Part shown: positions 8,363-16,647 of the stretch, piece by piece
How the letters are laid out: each line of letters opens with the position of its first letter
Numbering within the stretch: position 1 is the stretch's first letter
Assembly (NCBI GenBank): GCA_025934695.1
Contig: JAICWS010000001.1
Span: 463,301-527,300, forward strand
DNA: 64,000 bases
Direction of reading: 5' to 3'
Origin: Alphaproteobacteria bacterium
Lineage (GTDB): Bacteria > Pseudomonadota > Alphaproteobacteria > Micavibrionales > UBA2020
Notes under the pieces: generated by a model
What the model was told of the DNA's origin: nothing
Database searches by the model: none
Seen by the model: the letters and a program-made list of their open reading frames with translations, nothing else
Translations under genes and position numbers: made by a program

Positions 8363-9445
8363 TCAGTGACGGCCGAAGTGTATCAGCGACCGCGGGTTCG
8401 GGCCTTTGGGCGGCGGCGGGGCGTCTTCGGGCTGGAGAAGCGGCGAGACGCGCATGCCGCGCTTGGCGTTTTCGTAGATCAGCGTGCCGTCCCGCACCAG
8501 TTCCTTCAGGTTCGCCGGGAAGTCCGGCGCCGCGATTGCCCGATCAAGTTTCTCGCGCATTTCCGCGCCAACCGGCCCCGGCGTGAACAGCACATGGAGG
8601 CCATAATACATCGCGGCTTCCATCTTCTGCACATGATCGAAATAATTTCGGTCGGAGACCGCCTGCGGCTTCGCGGACGCATAGCGGTGCCTAAATATCT
8701 TTTTGAATTCATTCCCCGGCAGCTGGAAGATCACGCCATCGAGCTTGCCGCTTTTCAGGAAATTTTCGCGATCCGGAATAATAACGAGGAAGTCTTCGCT
8801 CCCCGGCAAGGGCGCGACGGCAAGCCGGTCCTGGCGCGCGATGAGTTTCGGCAGCGCCTCGCGCAGGTTCGGCGTGGCGCGGATCTCGCCGCGGTTCGCA
8901 TCGGGCGCGATTTCGCTCGCGTCTGCCGCGCCGTGAAAGACGTGATAGAGCGTGGGTGAATATTTATACTTGGCGCGCGCCTCCGTAAACTGCGTGGCGT
9001 CGAGCGCCGCCCGTTGCGCGCGGATGATGCGCATGCTTTCGGCGTCATTCTTCAGGAATTCAATTCCGAAATGCGCAGGCTCCGGCCAGTTGTCGAGACT
9101 GTCGACCCAGCGGAAAGCTTCGTTCTCGTGATCAAGGCTGGGCGCGAATTCATGATCCACGACGGCGATGTAATTGTGATAGACCATGCTGTCGTTTTTA
9201 AAGACCGCAAGTTGGACAGGCTCCGACAGCGCGCCTTTATACTCGGTCTCCTCGCGAAACTCGCGTTCCGCGGTCTGGCGCGGCGTCTCCCCCGCTTCGG
9301 CAAGCCCGCCCGACAGGCCCCAAGTGCGGCCATGTTGAACATGGTCGGAACGCTTGAGCGCCAGGAAACGTCCCGTATCCTTCGCTAGCACCAGGATGCC
9401 GGCGCCGCTTTTGCCAAAGATGAAATCTGTATCTTTCGGGGTCAT
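8363..9445 (-). CDS. Nudix hydrolase with long C-terminal extension
   Basis: A 360-residue protein. Residues about 8-140 form a Nudix domain; the Nudix box runs from G47 to Y69 (GLAEAGE then REFREETEY). The metal-binding REFREE core is intact, but the penultimate Gly of the consensus is Glu68. The domain hydrolyses nucleoside diphosphates linked to another moiety. Residues about 150-360 are a separate region I do not recognise (it contains ARAKYKYSPTLYHVFHG and MRVSPLLQPEDAPPPP). The protein is about twice the normal Nudix length, so the extension may set specificity. The start lacks a strong ribosome-binding site. Confidence 0.85.
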   Translation of the reverse strand: MTPKDTDFIFGKSGAGILVLAKDTGRFLALKRSDHVQHGRTWGLSGGLAEAGETPRQTAEREFREETEYKGALSEPVQLAVFKNDSMVYHNYIAVVDHEFAPSLDHENEAFRWVDSLDNWPEPAHFGIEFLKNDAESMRIIRAQRAALDATQFTEARAKYKYSPTLYHVFHGAADASEIAPDANRGEIRATPNLREALPKLIARQDRLAVAPLPGSEDFLVIIPDRENFLKSGKLDGVIFQLPGNEFKKIFRHRYASAKPQAVSDRNYFDHVQKMEAAMYYGLHVLFTPGPVGAEMREKLDRAIAAPDFPANLKELVRDGTLIYENAKRGMRVSPLLQPEDAPPPPKGPNPRSLIHFGRH

Positions 9446-9500
9446 GGCCGGGACTATACCTCAAGAATTTCGATTTTCCAGAGCAATTCCCGCGCCACGC

Positions 9501-9584
9501 CGTCATCCCCGCGAAACCGGGGATCTCGTCAAGCTGGAGACGCCTCTGGTTCAACGAGATTCCCGCTTTCGCGGCAATGACGGA
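9501..9584. repeat. Palindromic repeat (CGTCATtCCCGCGAAA family)
   Basis: 30-bp arms, CCGTCATCCCCGCGAAACC ... and the complementary ... TTTCGCGGCAATGACGG, with GATCTCGT / ACGAGATT inner ends. The same family occurs at 27916-27999. Confidence 0.8.
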
Positions 9585-9613
9585 TAATAAACGTTGTTGA
9601 TTTATGGAAATTT

Positions 9614-10276
9614 ATGTGCAAGCATTGGCGGCCTGGAGGAACTGTGCCGAAAGACCGCATCCACATTCACCGCGATATCGCCGACGGCGAAATCTTCCGC
9701 CATGACGGGCCCATCAAGCTGCACGGCAACGTCGGCATTGGCGCGCAAGTCGATATCGTTGACGGCGGCATAATGATCACAGGCAATATCGGTGACAAGG
9801 CAAGCATTCGCACACGCGGCAATGGCGGACTGTTAGGCGGCATTACGATATCCGGCGTCATCGGTCAGCACGTCACGCTCGACAGCGACCTCGGCGTGCG
9901 CATCAACCAGGCGGGCGACCATCTACGCGTCCGCAGCGGCCATGATATCAATTTCGGCAAGACGGGCGCCTTATTCAACGCCAGCGCCGCCGGCAGCATC
10001 ATGGGTGGCGATGTCGGGCCGAACGCGCGCCTGCGCTGCAAGGGCAGCTGCACGATCGCCAGCGCCGGCGAAGGAAGCAGGATGGAAGCGGAAGGCCTGC
10101 TGCAGATGACGTCCGCAGGACATGATGCGCGCCTGAGCTGCGATTTCTTTGACGCCGCGACGCTCGGCGCCGATAGCATCGTCACGGCCCGGGACCAGGC
10201 GCTCGTCGGCGCAGCACATATTTCGGCGAAGGTCTTCGCCAAAACCGTCCATATCCGCGAAACCTTCAGAAAATAG
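9614..10276 (+). CDS. Beta-helix-like repeat protein of unknown function
   Basis: A 220-residue protein made of short Gly-rich hydrophobic repeats (GNVGIGAQVDIVDGGIMITG, GNIGDKASI, GVIGQHVTL), the pattern of a right-handed or left-handed beta-helix as in FapA-like, bactofilin-like or polymer-forming proteins. No signal peptide is seen. The N-terminus is uncertain: the ATG at 9614 has no ribosome-binding site, while a GTG at 9644 (residue 11) lies 3 bp after GGAGGA and starts the conserved-looking part. Its 3' end overlaps the convergent NDUFAF6-like gene by 11 bp. The function is unknown; a structural or scaffold role is inferred from the repeats only. Confidence 0.7.
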   Translation: MCKHWRPGGTVPKDRIHIHRDIADGEIFRHDGPIKLHGNVGIGAQVDIVDGGIMITGNIGDKASIRTRGNGGLLGGITISGVIGQHVTLDSDLGVRINQAGDHLRVRSGHDINFGKTGALFNASAAGSIMGGDVGPNARLRCKGSCTIASAGEGSRMEAEGLLQMTSAGHDARLSCDFFDAATLGADSIVTARDQALVGAAHISAKVFAKTVHIRETFRK

Positions 10277-11075
10277 CGCTGGCCCACCACAGCCGCAGCG
10301 CCAGCATCGGCGGCGGATGCTGGAGAGACGCTGAAAAAAGACCGTAACCGGCCTTTTCAATCTGCGCGATATAGATCTCGGACATTTTACGCAGCAGCCG
10401 TAGGTGAAGGCTGGGTTTGCGCGGGACAAGCGCTGCCTGCTTGCGCGCGAAAGCGGCGACTTCCTGCACCACAGGTTTGAGCTTTTCCAGCCCCTTCCCT
10501 TCGTACAGTTCGTAAATATCCGTGCCCGCCTTGTGCAGCAGATCCTCGGGCAGATAGCAGCGGCGCTGGCATAAATGGACGGAAGTGGCGCGCAGCAGGC
10601 CGGTCAGCGCATAGGCGGTGCCGGCGGCTTTGACCGCCTCGTCGCTTGCAGTTTCCCCGGCAATCAGCAGTGACAGTTTCACCAGCGGCGTCGAGGTGAA
10701 ATCGGCGTAATTGGCCATGCCCTCGAGCGTGACGGGCGCGCGGTCTTCCAGGTCGAACTCGCGCGCGTACAAAAGATTATCGAACGGCTCGCGCTGCAGC
10801 TTGTATGCGGCGATGGCCGCGGCCAGCGGTTCCAGCACCTGGTGTTTCAGCGGCGGTTTGCCGTCGTAAACGCCTGCCAACGCGTCGCGCCACCACTGCA
10901 GGCGGATCAGGCCCAGGCGCGTCTCCGTGACCACTTCACGTGTGCGGGCGATTTCATAGTTGAATGCATAGAGCGCCCACAATGCCTCACGCCGGCCGGG
11001 CTTCACGAAGAGGCTCAAAAGGAAACGGTCCGGATCGTGTTTCCGGACCATTTCACCACAATAAGAAAGCGTCAT
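10266..11075 (-). CDS. Squalene/phytoene synthase-fold protein, NDUFAF6-like
   Basis: A 269-residue all-helical protein of the isoprenoid-synthase fold. Landmarks are ALWALYAFNYEIARTREVV, RLQWWRDALAGVYDG and YALTGLLRATSVHLCQRRCYLP. In true phytoene/squalene synthases the first and third of these hold Asp-rich metal-binding motifs (DxxxD). Here they read NYEIA and ATSVH, so the catalytic aspartates are missing. That is the pattern of NDUFAF6, the mitochondrial complex-I assembly factor, and its alphaproteobacterial homologues. A role in assembly or lipid handling is therefore likelier than carotenoid or hopanoid synthesis. It is translationally coupled to the upstream secreted protein (TAATG overlap). 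Confidence 0.85.
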   Translation of the reverse strand: MTLSYCGEMVRKHDPDRFLLSLFVKPGRREALWALYAFNYEIARTREVVTETRLGLIRLQWWRDALAGVYDGKPPLKHQVLEPLAAAIAAYKLQREPFDNLLYAREFDLEDRAPVTLEGMANYADFTSTPLVKLSLLIAGETASDEAVKAAGTAYALTGLLRATSVHLCQRRCYLPEDLLHKAGTDIYELYEGKGLEKLKPVVQEVAAFARKQAALVPRKPSLHLRLLRKMSEIYIAQIEKAGYGLFSASLQHPPPMLALRLWWASAIF

Positions 11076-11770
11076 TATTCGTTATAGGTATACCGGTCGG
11101 CCCAAGTCAGCGGCACATAAGGGCTGTCGGTGCCCGGCTTGGTGCGCGGCAGGACCAGCTTCGGATCCAGCAGGAAATTGCGGTAGTAGCCGGTGATGAA
11201 CGGATGATAGCGCGAGTCCAGCTCGATGGAATCCGCGATGCTCAGGAACAGGTCCGCATAACGCTCCCAGGTACCGGAGGTCGTCGAGCACATGAAATCG
11301 TAGCGGTTCGCGCCGTAGATGCTGCTGATGGCCATGGCCTGCATGTGGGACTTCTGGTCGCCCTTGCCCTCGCTGTAGGAGAACTGCACGGCGGTCGCGT
11401 CGCCCTTGGAGCCCAGGCTCGACGGCGCATAGAAATTGTTGATTTTCGCGTCATGGAATTCGGCGACCGCGTTATCCCAGTAGTCGTGGTCGAGTTTTTC
11501 CATCACCGCTTCGCCCATGAGGCGCTTGGGATAAATCTGGAGGCGGCCATCATGGCGCACCTGGAGACGGCAGGTTGTGCGGTCTTCCGCGAGCGGGCCT
11601 GCGATGCGCACGCGCGTGTCGGCGGCATCATCCGTCTGGATGCGCCAGACGTCGGGGAACGACATGGTGTAGCCGCCCTTTATGTCTTTCCACACAAACG
11701 TGTCGGCTTGGGCGGCATGACCGGCCACCAGCATCGCGCCCAGAACGGCAAAAGCAAAAATCTTACGCAT
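11075..11770 (-). CDS. Secreted protein of unknown function
   Basis: A 231-residue protein with a signal peptide (MRKIFAFAVLGAMLVAG, cleavage after HAAQA). The mature part is rich in aromatic residues and starts with TFVWKDIKGGYTMSFPDVWR, a pattern seen in small periplasmic proteins that read 'F-P-D-x-W'. It has two Cys (RTTCRLQV and YDFMCSTTSG), which could pair. No enzyme motif is seen. Its stop overlaps the start of the NDUFAF6-like gene by one base, so the two are co-translated. Confidence 0.8.
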   Translation of the reverse strand: MRKIFAFAVLGAMLVAGHAAQADTFVWKDIKGGYTMSFPDVWRIQTDDAADTRVRIAGPLAEDRTTCRLQVRHDGRLQIYPKRLMGEAVMEKLDHDYWDNAVAEFHDAKINNFYAPSSLGSKGDATAVQFSYSEGKGDQKSHMQAMAISSIYGANRYDFMCSTTSGTWERYADLFLSIADSIELDSRYHPFITGYYRNFLLDPKLVLPRTKPGTDSPYVPLTWADRYTYNE

Positions 11771-11855
11771 CCCTGAAACTCCTTTGGAAGTCCACGCGTG
11801 GACGTCTCCTATGTTACCCGTTTTCAGGCATTTGGGAATAGGATTCGCCTCCGTA

Positions 11856-11954
11856 CCACCCCGACGAAAGTCGGGGTCCAGTTTATGAAACTTCTACCGC
11901 AAAATTTATGTGATAGAAGTCGTATGAACTGGACCCCGACTTTCGTCGGGGTGG
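11856..11954. repeat. Palindromic repeat, GACGAAAGTC family
   Basis: A 99-bp element with arms CCACCCCGACGAAAGTCGGG and its complement, continuing inward as GTCCAGTTtAT..ACTTCTA and TAGAAGT..AACTGGAC. Copies of the same plan lie at 27000-27095, 50931-51048 and 63620-63739. Confidence 0.9.
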
Positions 11955-12036
11955 GACAAAAGGCAGCTTATTCTCCCGTCCTTTTTCCTATATCATGGAA
12001 AACGCCGCCGCTTCTCCCGCGGCCCACGTCAGGCTT

Positions 12037-13611
12037 ATGAAAAAAACTGAGAATATCACCGCCGCCGCCCTGCTTCTGGCCTCGAGCATTCTGCTCTCCC
12101 GCGTCCTGGGTTACGTGCGCGAGATGCTGCTCGCCTATAAGTTCGGCGCGAGCTCGACGACCGATGCCTTTTATGCCGCCTTCCAGATCCCTGACCTGCT
12201 GAACTATTTCCTCGCGGGCGGCGCCCTGTCGATCGCCTTTATCCCCCTCTACAACCGCATCCATGCGCGCAGCGGCCTCGACGAGGCCAACAGGCTGATG
12301 GCGACAGTGCTGGGCACGCTTGGCGCGATCGTCGTGCTGCTGACTGCCGTCCTCTGGTGGGAGGCCGAGCCGCTGATCCGCTTCCAGTTTCCGCATTTTG
12401 ATGCGCCGACGATGGCGCTCTGCGTCAAGTTGACGCGCATCGTCCTGCCCGCGCAGATATTTTTCGTGACCGGCGGCATCATCCAGGCGGTGCTGCTGGC
12501 CAACAAGAGTTTCCAGGCCGCCGCCTTGTCGCCGCTCATTTATAATGCCTGCACGATATTGGGCGGATATTTCCTCTATTCCACTTGCGGCATCGCGGGC
12601 TTTTCCATCGGCACGCTGGTGGGCAGCTTCCTCGGGCCGTTCCTGATGCCGCTCCTGTATAGTTTCCGCCATATTCCGATCCGGGTGCGCATTGCGCCGT
12701 CGGACCGGAATTTCCTGATCTATCTCGCGATTGCCGCGCCGCTGATGTTCGGGCAGACGCTGCTGACGCTGGACGAATGGTATGGCCGCTGGTTCGGCGC
12801 GCTGCTGACCGCTGGGTCGGTCGCGCATATTTCCTATGCAAGACGTTTGATGCAAGTCCCCATCGCCGTCATTGGCCAAGCCATCGGCGCGGCGGCATTG
12901 CCGACCCTTGCCAAGCTGTGGGCCGAAGACAAGGTGAATGAGCTCAACAAGGTTCTGTTGCAAACGCTGCAGACCGGCATCGCTTTGTCGGTGCTGGCGG
13001 GCGCTGCCTTCGTGGCCCTCGCGCGGCCCGTGGTCGAGCTTGTTTACGAGCATGGCGCCTTCAACATCATCGACATGGAAATTGTGGCGCTGCTGACGCT
13101 CACCTTCGGTTTCGCGGTGCCAGGCTGGATCACGCAGCAGATCATCGTGCGCGCCTTCTATGCGCGCGGCGACACGCTGCGGCCCATGGTGCTGGGAACG
13201 ATTTTGTCGCTGCTGGCGATTCCGCTCTACATGTACCTGTCCGACAGACATGGCGTGCAGGGTATCGCCGAAGCCGGGGTCATCGGCATGTCGGCCAGCG
13301 CCGTGGCGACAATCCTCTATGCCCGGGTGATGCACGGCGCGCCGAAGTTCATTCCCCTGCTGCTGTCGTTCGGCAGTGCGCTGCTGATATCCATTCCCGC
13401 CGTCTTCGCCGCCTGGACCGTGCTGCGCCTGCGGCAGGCGCATTTTCCGCTCGAGGATCTGCCGCTCAAATGGAAGGCGCTTCTCGACCTCTGCGTGGGC
13501 GGCAGTGCTTTTGCGGCGGTTGCGCTGCCCGGCATCTGGTTCGTGGGAGAAGAAGGATTGCAGGAATATATCCGCAGGATTTTCGGCAGGATATTGAGAA
13601 TCCTCAACTAA
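12037..13611 (+). CDS. murJ: Lipid II flippase MurJ
   Basis: A 524-residue integral membrane protein of the MOP/MVF superfamily with about 14 hydrophobic segments. The N-terminal signature (SRVLGYVREMLLAYKFGASSTTDAFYAAFQIPD) and the RIAPSD and FYARGDT segments are characteristic of MurJ. It flips lipid-linked peptidoglycan precursor across the inner membrane and is normally essential. An in-frame ATG lies at 11995, but ATG 12037 (MKKTENIT) is preferred: the homologous first helix starts a few residues later, an AGG precedes it, and the earlier ATG overlaps a TATATC that looks like a -10 box. It is followed 44 bp later by ubiE. Confidence 0.93.
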   Translation: MKKTENITAAALLLASSILLSRVLGYVREMLLAYKFGASSTTDAFYAAFQIPDLLNYFLAGGALSIAFIPLYNRIHARSGLDEANRLMATVLGTLGAIVVLLTAVLWWEAEPLIRFQFPHFDAPTMALCVKLTRIVLPAQIFFVTGGIIQAVLLANKSFQAAALSPLIYNACTILGGYFLYSTCGIAGFSIGTLVGSFLGPFLMPLLYSFRHIPIRVRIAPSDRNFLIYLAIAAPLMFGQTLLTLDEWYGRWFGALLTAGSVAHISYARRLMQVPIAVIGQAIGAAALPTLAKLWAEDKVNELNKVLLQTLQTGIALSVLAGAAFVALARPVVELVYEHGAFNIIDMEIVALLTLTFGFAVPGWITQQIIVRAFYARGDTLRPMVLGTILSLLAIPLYMYLSDRHGVQGIAEAGVIGMSASAVATILYARVMHGAPKFIPLLLSFGSALLISIPAVFAAWTVLRLRQAHFPLEDLPLKWKALLDLCVGGSAFAAVALPGIWFVGEEGLQEYIRRIFGRILRILN

Positions 13612-13655
13612 AAAGCGGCATTGTCCCCTCACCGCCTTTGCCCTATATTGGCCGC

Positions 13656-14417
13656 ATGACGAAAGCCCGCAAAAACAAAGAGTCTGAATGGTTCGGCTAT
13701 CGCCGCGTGAAGCCGGAGGAGAAAACCCGCCGCGTCGTCGGTGTTTTCGATTCAGTCGCGAACAAATACGACCTCATGAACGACCTGATGTCAGGTGGCA
13801 TCCACCGCCTGTGGAAGAACCGCTTCGTGCAGATGATGCATCCGCGCGCCTCGCGGGCGCTGCTCGACGTGGCGGGCGGCACGGGCGACATCGCCTTCCG
13901 CTACCGCGCCAAGGCCGGCGATGAGGCGCGGATCACGGTGTGCGACCTCAACCGCGAGATGCTCAAGGTCGGCCGCGACCGCGCTGTCGACCGCGGTTAC
14001 CTGAAAGGCTTCGAATGGGTCGCTGGCAACGCCGAAAAGCTGCCCTTCGACGACTGCAAATTCAATCTCTATTCCATCGCTTTCGGTCTGCGCAACGTCA
14101 CGCATATTGATGACGCTCTGTCGGAAGCCTACCGGGTCCTGAAGCCGGGTGGCGAATTTTTCTGCCTCGAGTTCAGCCATGTCAAGAACGCGGCGCTGCG
14201 CAAGCTGTACGACGAATATTCATTCCGCGTCATCCCGAAAATCGGCGAGACCGTCGCGCAGGACCGCGAGAGCTATCAGTATCTCGTCGAAAGCATCCGC
14301 CAGTTCCCCAAGCAGGCCGAGCTTGCGGAACGCATGACGGAAGCCGGCTTCGAGAAAATCCGCGTCATCAACCTGTCGGGCGGCATCGCGGCCATCCACA
14401 CCGGCATTCGCCTGTAA
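13656..14417 (+). CDS. ubiE: Ubiquinone/menaquinone biosynthesis C-methyltransferase UbiE
   Basis: A 253-residue class I SAM-dependent methyltransferase. Seen are the UbiE signature FDSVANKYDLMNDLMSGGIH RLWK, the SAM motif LLDVAGGTGDIAF, and the family motif NVTHIDDALSEAYRVLKPGG with the FCLEFS and GGIAAIHTG endings. It C-methylates the demethoxy-quinone ring in ubiquinone synthesis (and demethylmenaquinone where present). The frame is open upstream into murJ; the ATG at 13656 gives the normal length. Upstream a CCTATATT about 12 bp before the ATG could be a -10 element. A double-hairpin terminator follows. Confidence 0.95.
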   Translation: MTKARKNKESEWFGYRRVKPEEKTRRVVGVFDSVANKYDLMNDLMSGGIHRLWKNRFVQMMHPRASRALLDVAGGTGDIAFRYRAKAGDEARITVCDLNREMLKVGRDRAVDRGYLKGFEWVAGNAEKLPFDDCKFNLYSIAFGLRNVTHIDDALSEAYRVLKPGGEFFCLEFSHVKNAALRKLYDEYSFRVIPKIGETVAQDRESYQYLVESIRQFPKQAELAERMTEAGFEKIRVINLSGGIAAIHTGIRL

Positions 14418-14427
14418 AATTCTTAGA

Positions 14428-14486
14428 GTAACCGCGCTTGAGCGCGATTACTTCCCCTCCCCCAGAGGGGGAGAGGGTACTTTTTA
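14428..14486 (+). terminator. Probable terminator region after ubiE
   Basis: Two consecutive hairpins: 14428-14451 (GTAACCGCGCT / AGCGCGATTAC, one mismatch) and about 14455-14477 (C-rich / G-rich arms). The second is followed by TTTTT. Confidence 0.6.
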
Positions 14487-14503
14487 CGCAAACGAAAAAT
14501 GCT

Positions 14504-16102
14504 TTAATTTCCGACTTTCAGTTGCCGCGAGATTTCGTGTCCGGCGCGCAGGCATAGGGCCGCCAGCGTCAATGTCGGATTGACCGAACTTGCGGACGGG
14601 AAAAGAGATGAGCTGAGGATAAACAGGTTCTTATGGTCATGGCTGCGCCCGAAACTGTCGGCGACCGAGGTCTTCGGGTCATTACCCATGCGCGTCATTC
14701 CCATGAGATGGAACTGTGGCACGGGATCGCCGAGCGAAACGATTTGCGCCTGCAGCGAAGCCGCAATTTTTTTGAACATGTCGCGCGCGAAGGCGAACCC
14801 CGCCTGCTCGTACGAACCGAAAGAATAATAAAGACGCGTCAGCGGCTGCCCGGCGCGGTCGCGCTTGTCCCAGTTCAGAGTAATGCCGTTCTGACGGTCG
14901 GGCAATTGCTCGATCCCGATATTCATCTCCGCCATTCGCGTCAGCGCGTCTTTGACATCGGCGTCGATCTTTGGCGGCTCCAGGCCCTGCCTCAACAGGC
15001 CATCCGCCGTCTCATGGAATCGCGGGGGATGTTCGATGCTGAGCATGCTGCTCGGCCGCTCGCGGCGGAAAGGGCCATCCCGGAAATCGGAACTCGTCAC
15101 GATGCTTTCCGGACCGCGCGACGAATAGACGGGCCGCGGCATCTTCAGCCTGCAGGTCAGCGCCGGGTGTTCCATGAAATAGCGCCCCACTAGGCCCGAA
15201 GTGTTGGCGATACCCCGCGGCCGGCGCTCGCCCGCGCTCATCAGCAGCAGGCGCGGCGTCTCGATGCCGTTGGCGGCGACGACGTAGATTTTCCCGCGCA
15301 GCGTGACAAGGCTTCCGTCCGGCTTGCGAGCCTCGACGGAGGTTATCTTGCCGTCAGCATGGATGCGCTCGGCGCGCGTGGTGTCGACAACGCGCACGCC
15401 GAGCTTTTCCGCCTTTTCGACATGGTATATGGCCGCATATTGCGCTCCGGATGGGCAAATCGGCGAGCAGGTGCCGAATCCCTGGCATTGGCCGCGGCCG
15501 TTATAAGGACGGCTCGCGCGTGCCGAAGGCCGGGCGTTGAAGGTGATGCCCATGGGCTTCAGCCCCTCGGCGATCACCTTGTCGCAATAGCTCGAAGGAA
15601 TGCGCGCCATCGGATAAGGTTTGGAGCGCGGCGACCCATCGTCCTCCTCGCCTGCGATGCCGATTTCTTCCTCAGCCTCGGTATAGAATGGCTCGAGCGT
15701 GTCGTAATCGACTGGCCAATCGGCGCCGACGCCGTACGCGCTCGCGAGCCTGAAATCCACGGGCCGGAAACGCGGCGTGCAACCGCCCCAGTGCCAGGTG
15801 GTGCCGCCCACTACGCGCAGGTATTCTTCGTTCAAAAAGGCAGGACCGGTTTTTTCGATATACGGGTTCTTCGCGTCGTTCCAGTCGGGGCGCGGCGCGT
15901 AATCAGGATTGGGATAGCCGCTGGAACTGTCTATGAACGGCGAGGCGCGGAATTTTTTGACCGTTTCCGCGCGGTCGATGCGCGGTCCCGCTTCGACGAT
16001 GACGATGTCGCGGACGCCGAGCTGCGCGAGCTTGCAGGCGGTCATCGCGCCCGCGACGCCCGAGCCGATGATGATGACGTTCGCATCGATCGTGCCGCTC
16101 AT
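14504..16102 (-). CDS. GMC-type FAD-dependent sugar/polyol dehydrogenase, large subunit
   Basis: A 532-residue GMC oxidoreductase. The N-terminal FAD-binding motif is GSGVAGAMTACKLA (about 13-26). The cysteine cluster C206-x5-C212-x3-C216 (CQGFGTCSPIC) matches the [3Fe-4S] ligands of membrane-bound FAD-glucose, gluconate and fructose dehydrogenases. The C-terminal catalytic segment has HLMGMTRMG and SVNPTLTLAAL, with the His and Asn of the family. It oxidises a sugar or polyol and passes electrons through the Fe-S cluster to a partner. It overlaps the small-subunit gene by ATGA (4 bp), so they form one complex. No cytochrome c subunit gene is adjacent. The substrate is unknown. Confidence 0.9.
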   Translation of the reverse strand: MSGTIDANVIIIGSGVAGAMTACKLAQLGVRDIVIVEAGPRIDRAETVKKFRASPFIDSSSGYPNPDYAPRPDWNDAKNPYIEKTGPAFLNEEYLRVVGGTTWHWGGCTPRFRPVDFRLASAYGVGADWPVDYDTLEPFYTEAEEEIGIAGEEDDGSPRSKPYPMARIPSSYCDKVIAEGLKPMGITFNARPSARASRPYNGRGQCQGFGTCSPICPSGAQYAAIYHVEKAEKLGVRVVDTTRAERIHADGKITSVEARKPDGSLVTLRGKIYVVAANGIETPRLLLMSAGERRPRGIANTSGLVGRYFMEHPALTCRLKMPRPVYSSRGPESIVTSSDFRDGPFRRERPSSMLSIEHPPRFHETADGLLRQGLEPPKIDADVKDALTRMAEMNIGIEQLPDRQNGITLNWDKRDRAGQPLTRLYYSFGSYEQAGFAFARDMFKKIAASLQAQIVSLGDPVPQFHLMGMTRMGNDPKTSVADSFGRSHDHKNLFILSSSLFPSASSVNPTLTLAALCLRAGHEISRQLKVGN

Positions 16103-16641
16103 CTGGCGTCTTCCGGCGCGTCCGTCCAGCCGCCGAAACCCAAAGATTCCACCAGCGGGATCGGCAGGATGCCGCGCGTGGAATCGAACATCAGCGCGGT
16201 TTCATAGGCGACGCGCTGCGTCGGGCGCTCGGCATGATAATAAACGCCGAGATACCAGGTCATCAGCAGGTGACCGGCGAACCAGCTTTCGCCCTCGTCG
16301 AATTTCCACGCCAGGTCTTTCATAAGATGATTTTTTCGCGAAAGCCCGTTGGCGAGGCCTGCGACGATCTTGTTATGCACCCGCAGGATATGGTCGGGCG
16401 CCCAAGGCTCGTCCAGGAAAACCTTGTACATGCGCGAGACCGTATCCGCGTCCAGATTGTCGCGCAGCGTCACGAGCGACGACACTTTTCTGAAGACGTC
16501 CAGTGACACGGTTTTTTCTTCCGCCAGGACAACGCTCATCGTTCCCCACGGCAGGACGCCATGGACAAGAGAAACGCTCCCCGCACCGAGTGCGAGGAGC
16601 GTTTTCAGGATTGTGCGTCTCGAAAAAAGCCGTTTCTGCAA
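16099..16641 (-). CDS. Small (gamma) subunit of membrane-bound FAD sugar dehydrogenase, TAT-exported
   Basis: A 180-residue protein. The N-terminus has a twin-arginine-like signal (LFSRRTILKTLLALGAGSVS), and the remainder (VSLDVFRKVSSLVTLRDNLD, then GHLLMTWYLGVYY) resembles the FAD-SLDH small subunit that chaperones and anchors sorbitol, fructose and gluconate dehydrogenases. In that family the small subunit carries the TAT signal for the whole complex, so the GMC subunit, which has none, should be exported with it. It starts 6 bp after the stop of the BcsS gene, suggesting one transcript. The start codon ATG at 16641 is the only good choice. Confidence 0.85.
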   Translation of the reverse strand: MQKRLFSRRTILKTLLALGAGSVSLVHGVLPWGTMSVVLAEEKTVSLDVFRKVSSLVTLRDNLDADTVSRMYKVFLDEPWAPDHILRVHNKIVAGLANGLSRKNHLMKDLAWKFDEGESWFAGHLLMTWYLGVYYHAERPTQRVAYETALMFDSTRGILPIPLVESLGFGGWTDAPEDAR

Positions 16642-16647
16642 TCGAGA

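Noticed and set aside
11968-13632. 554-codon minus-strand frame opposite murJ
   Set aside because: Arg/Gln-rich shadow frame; murJ on the other strand is unmistakable.
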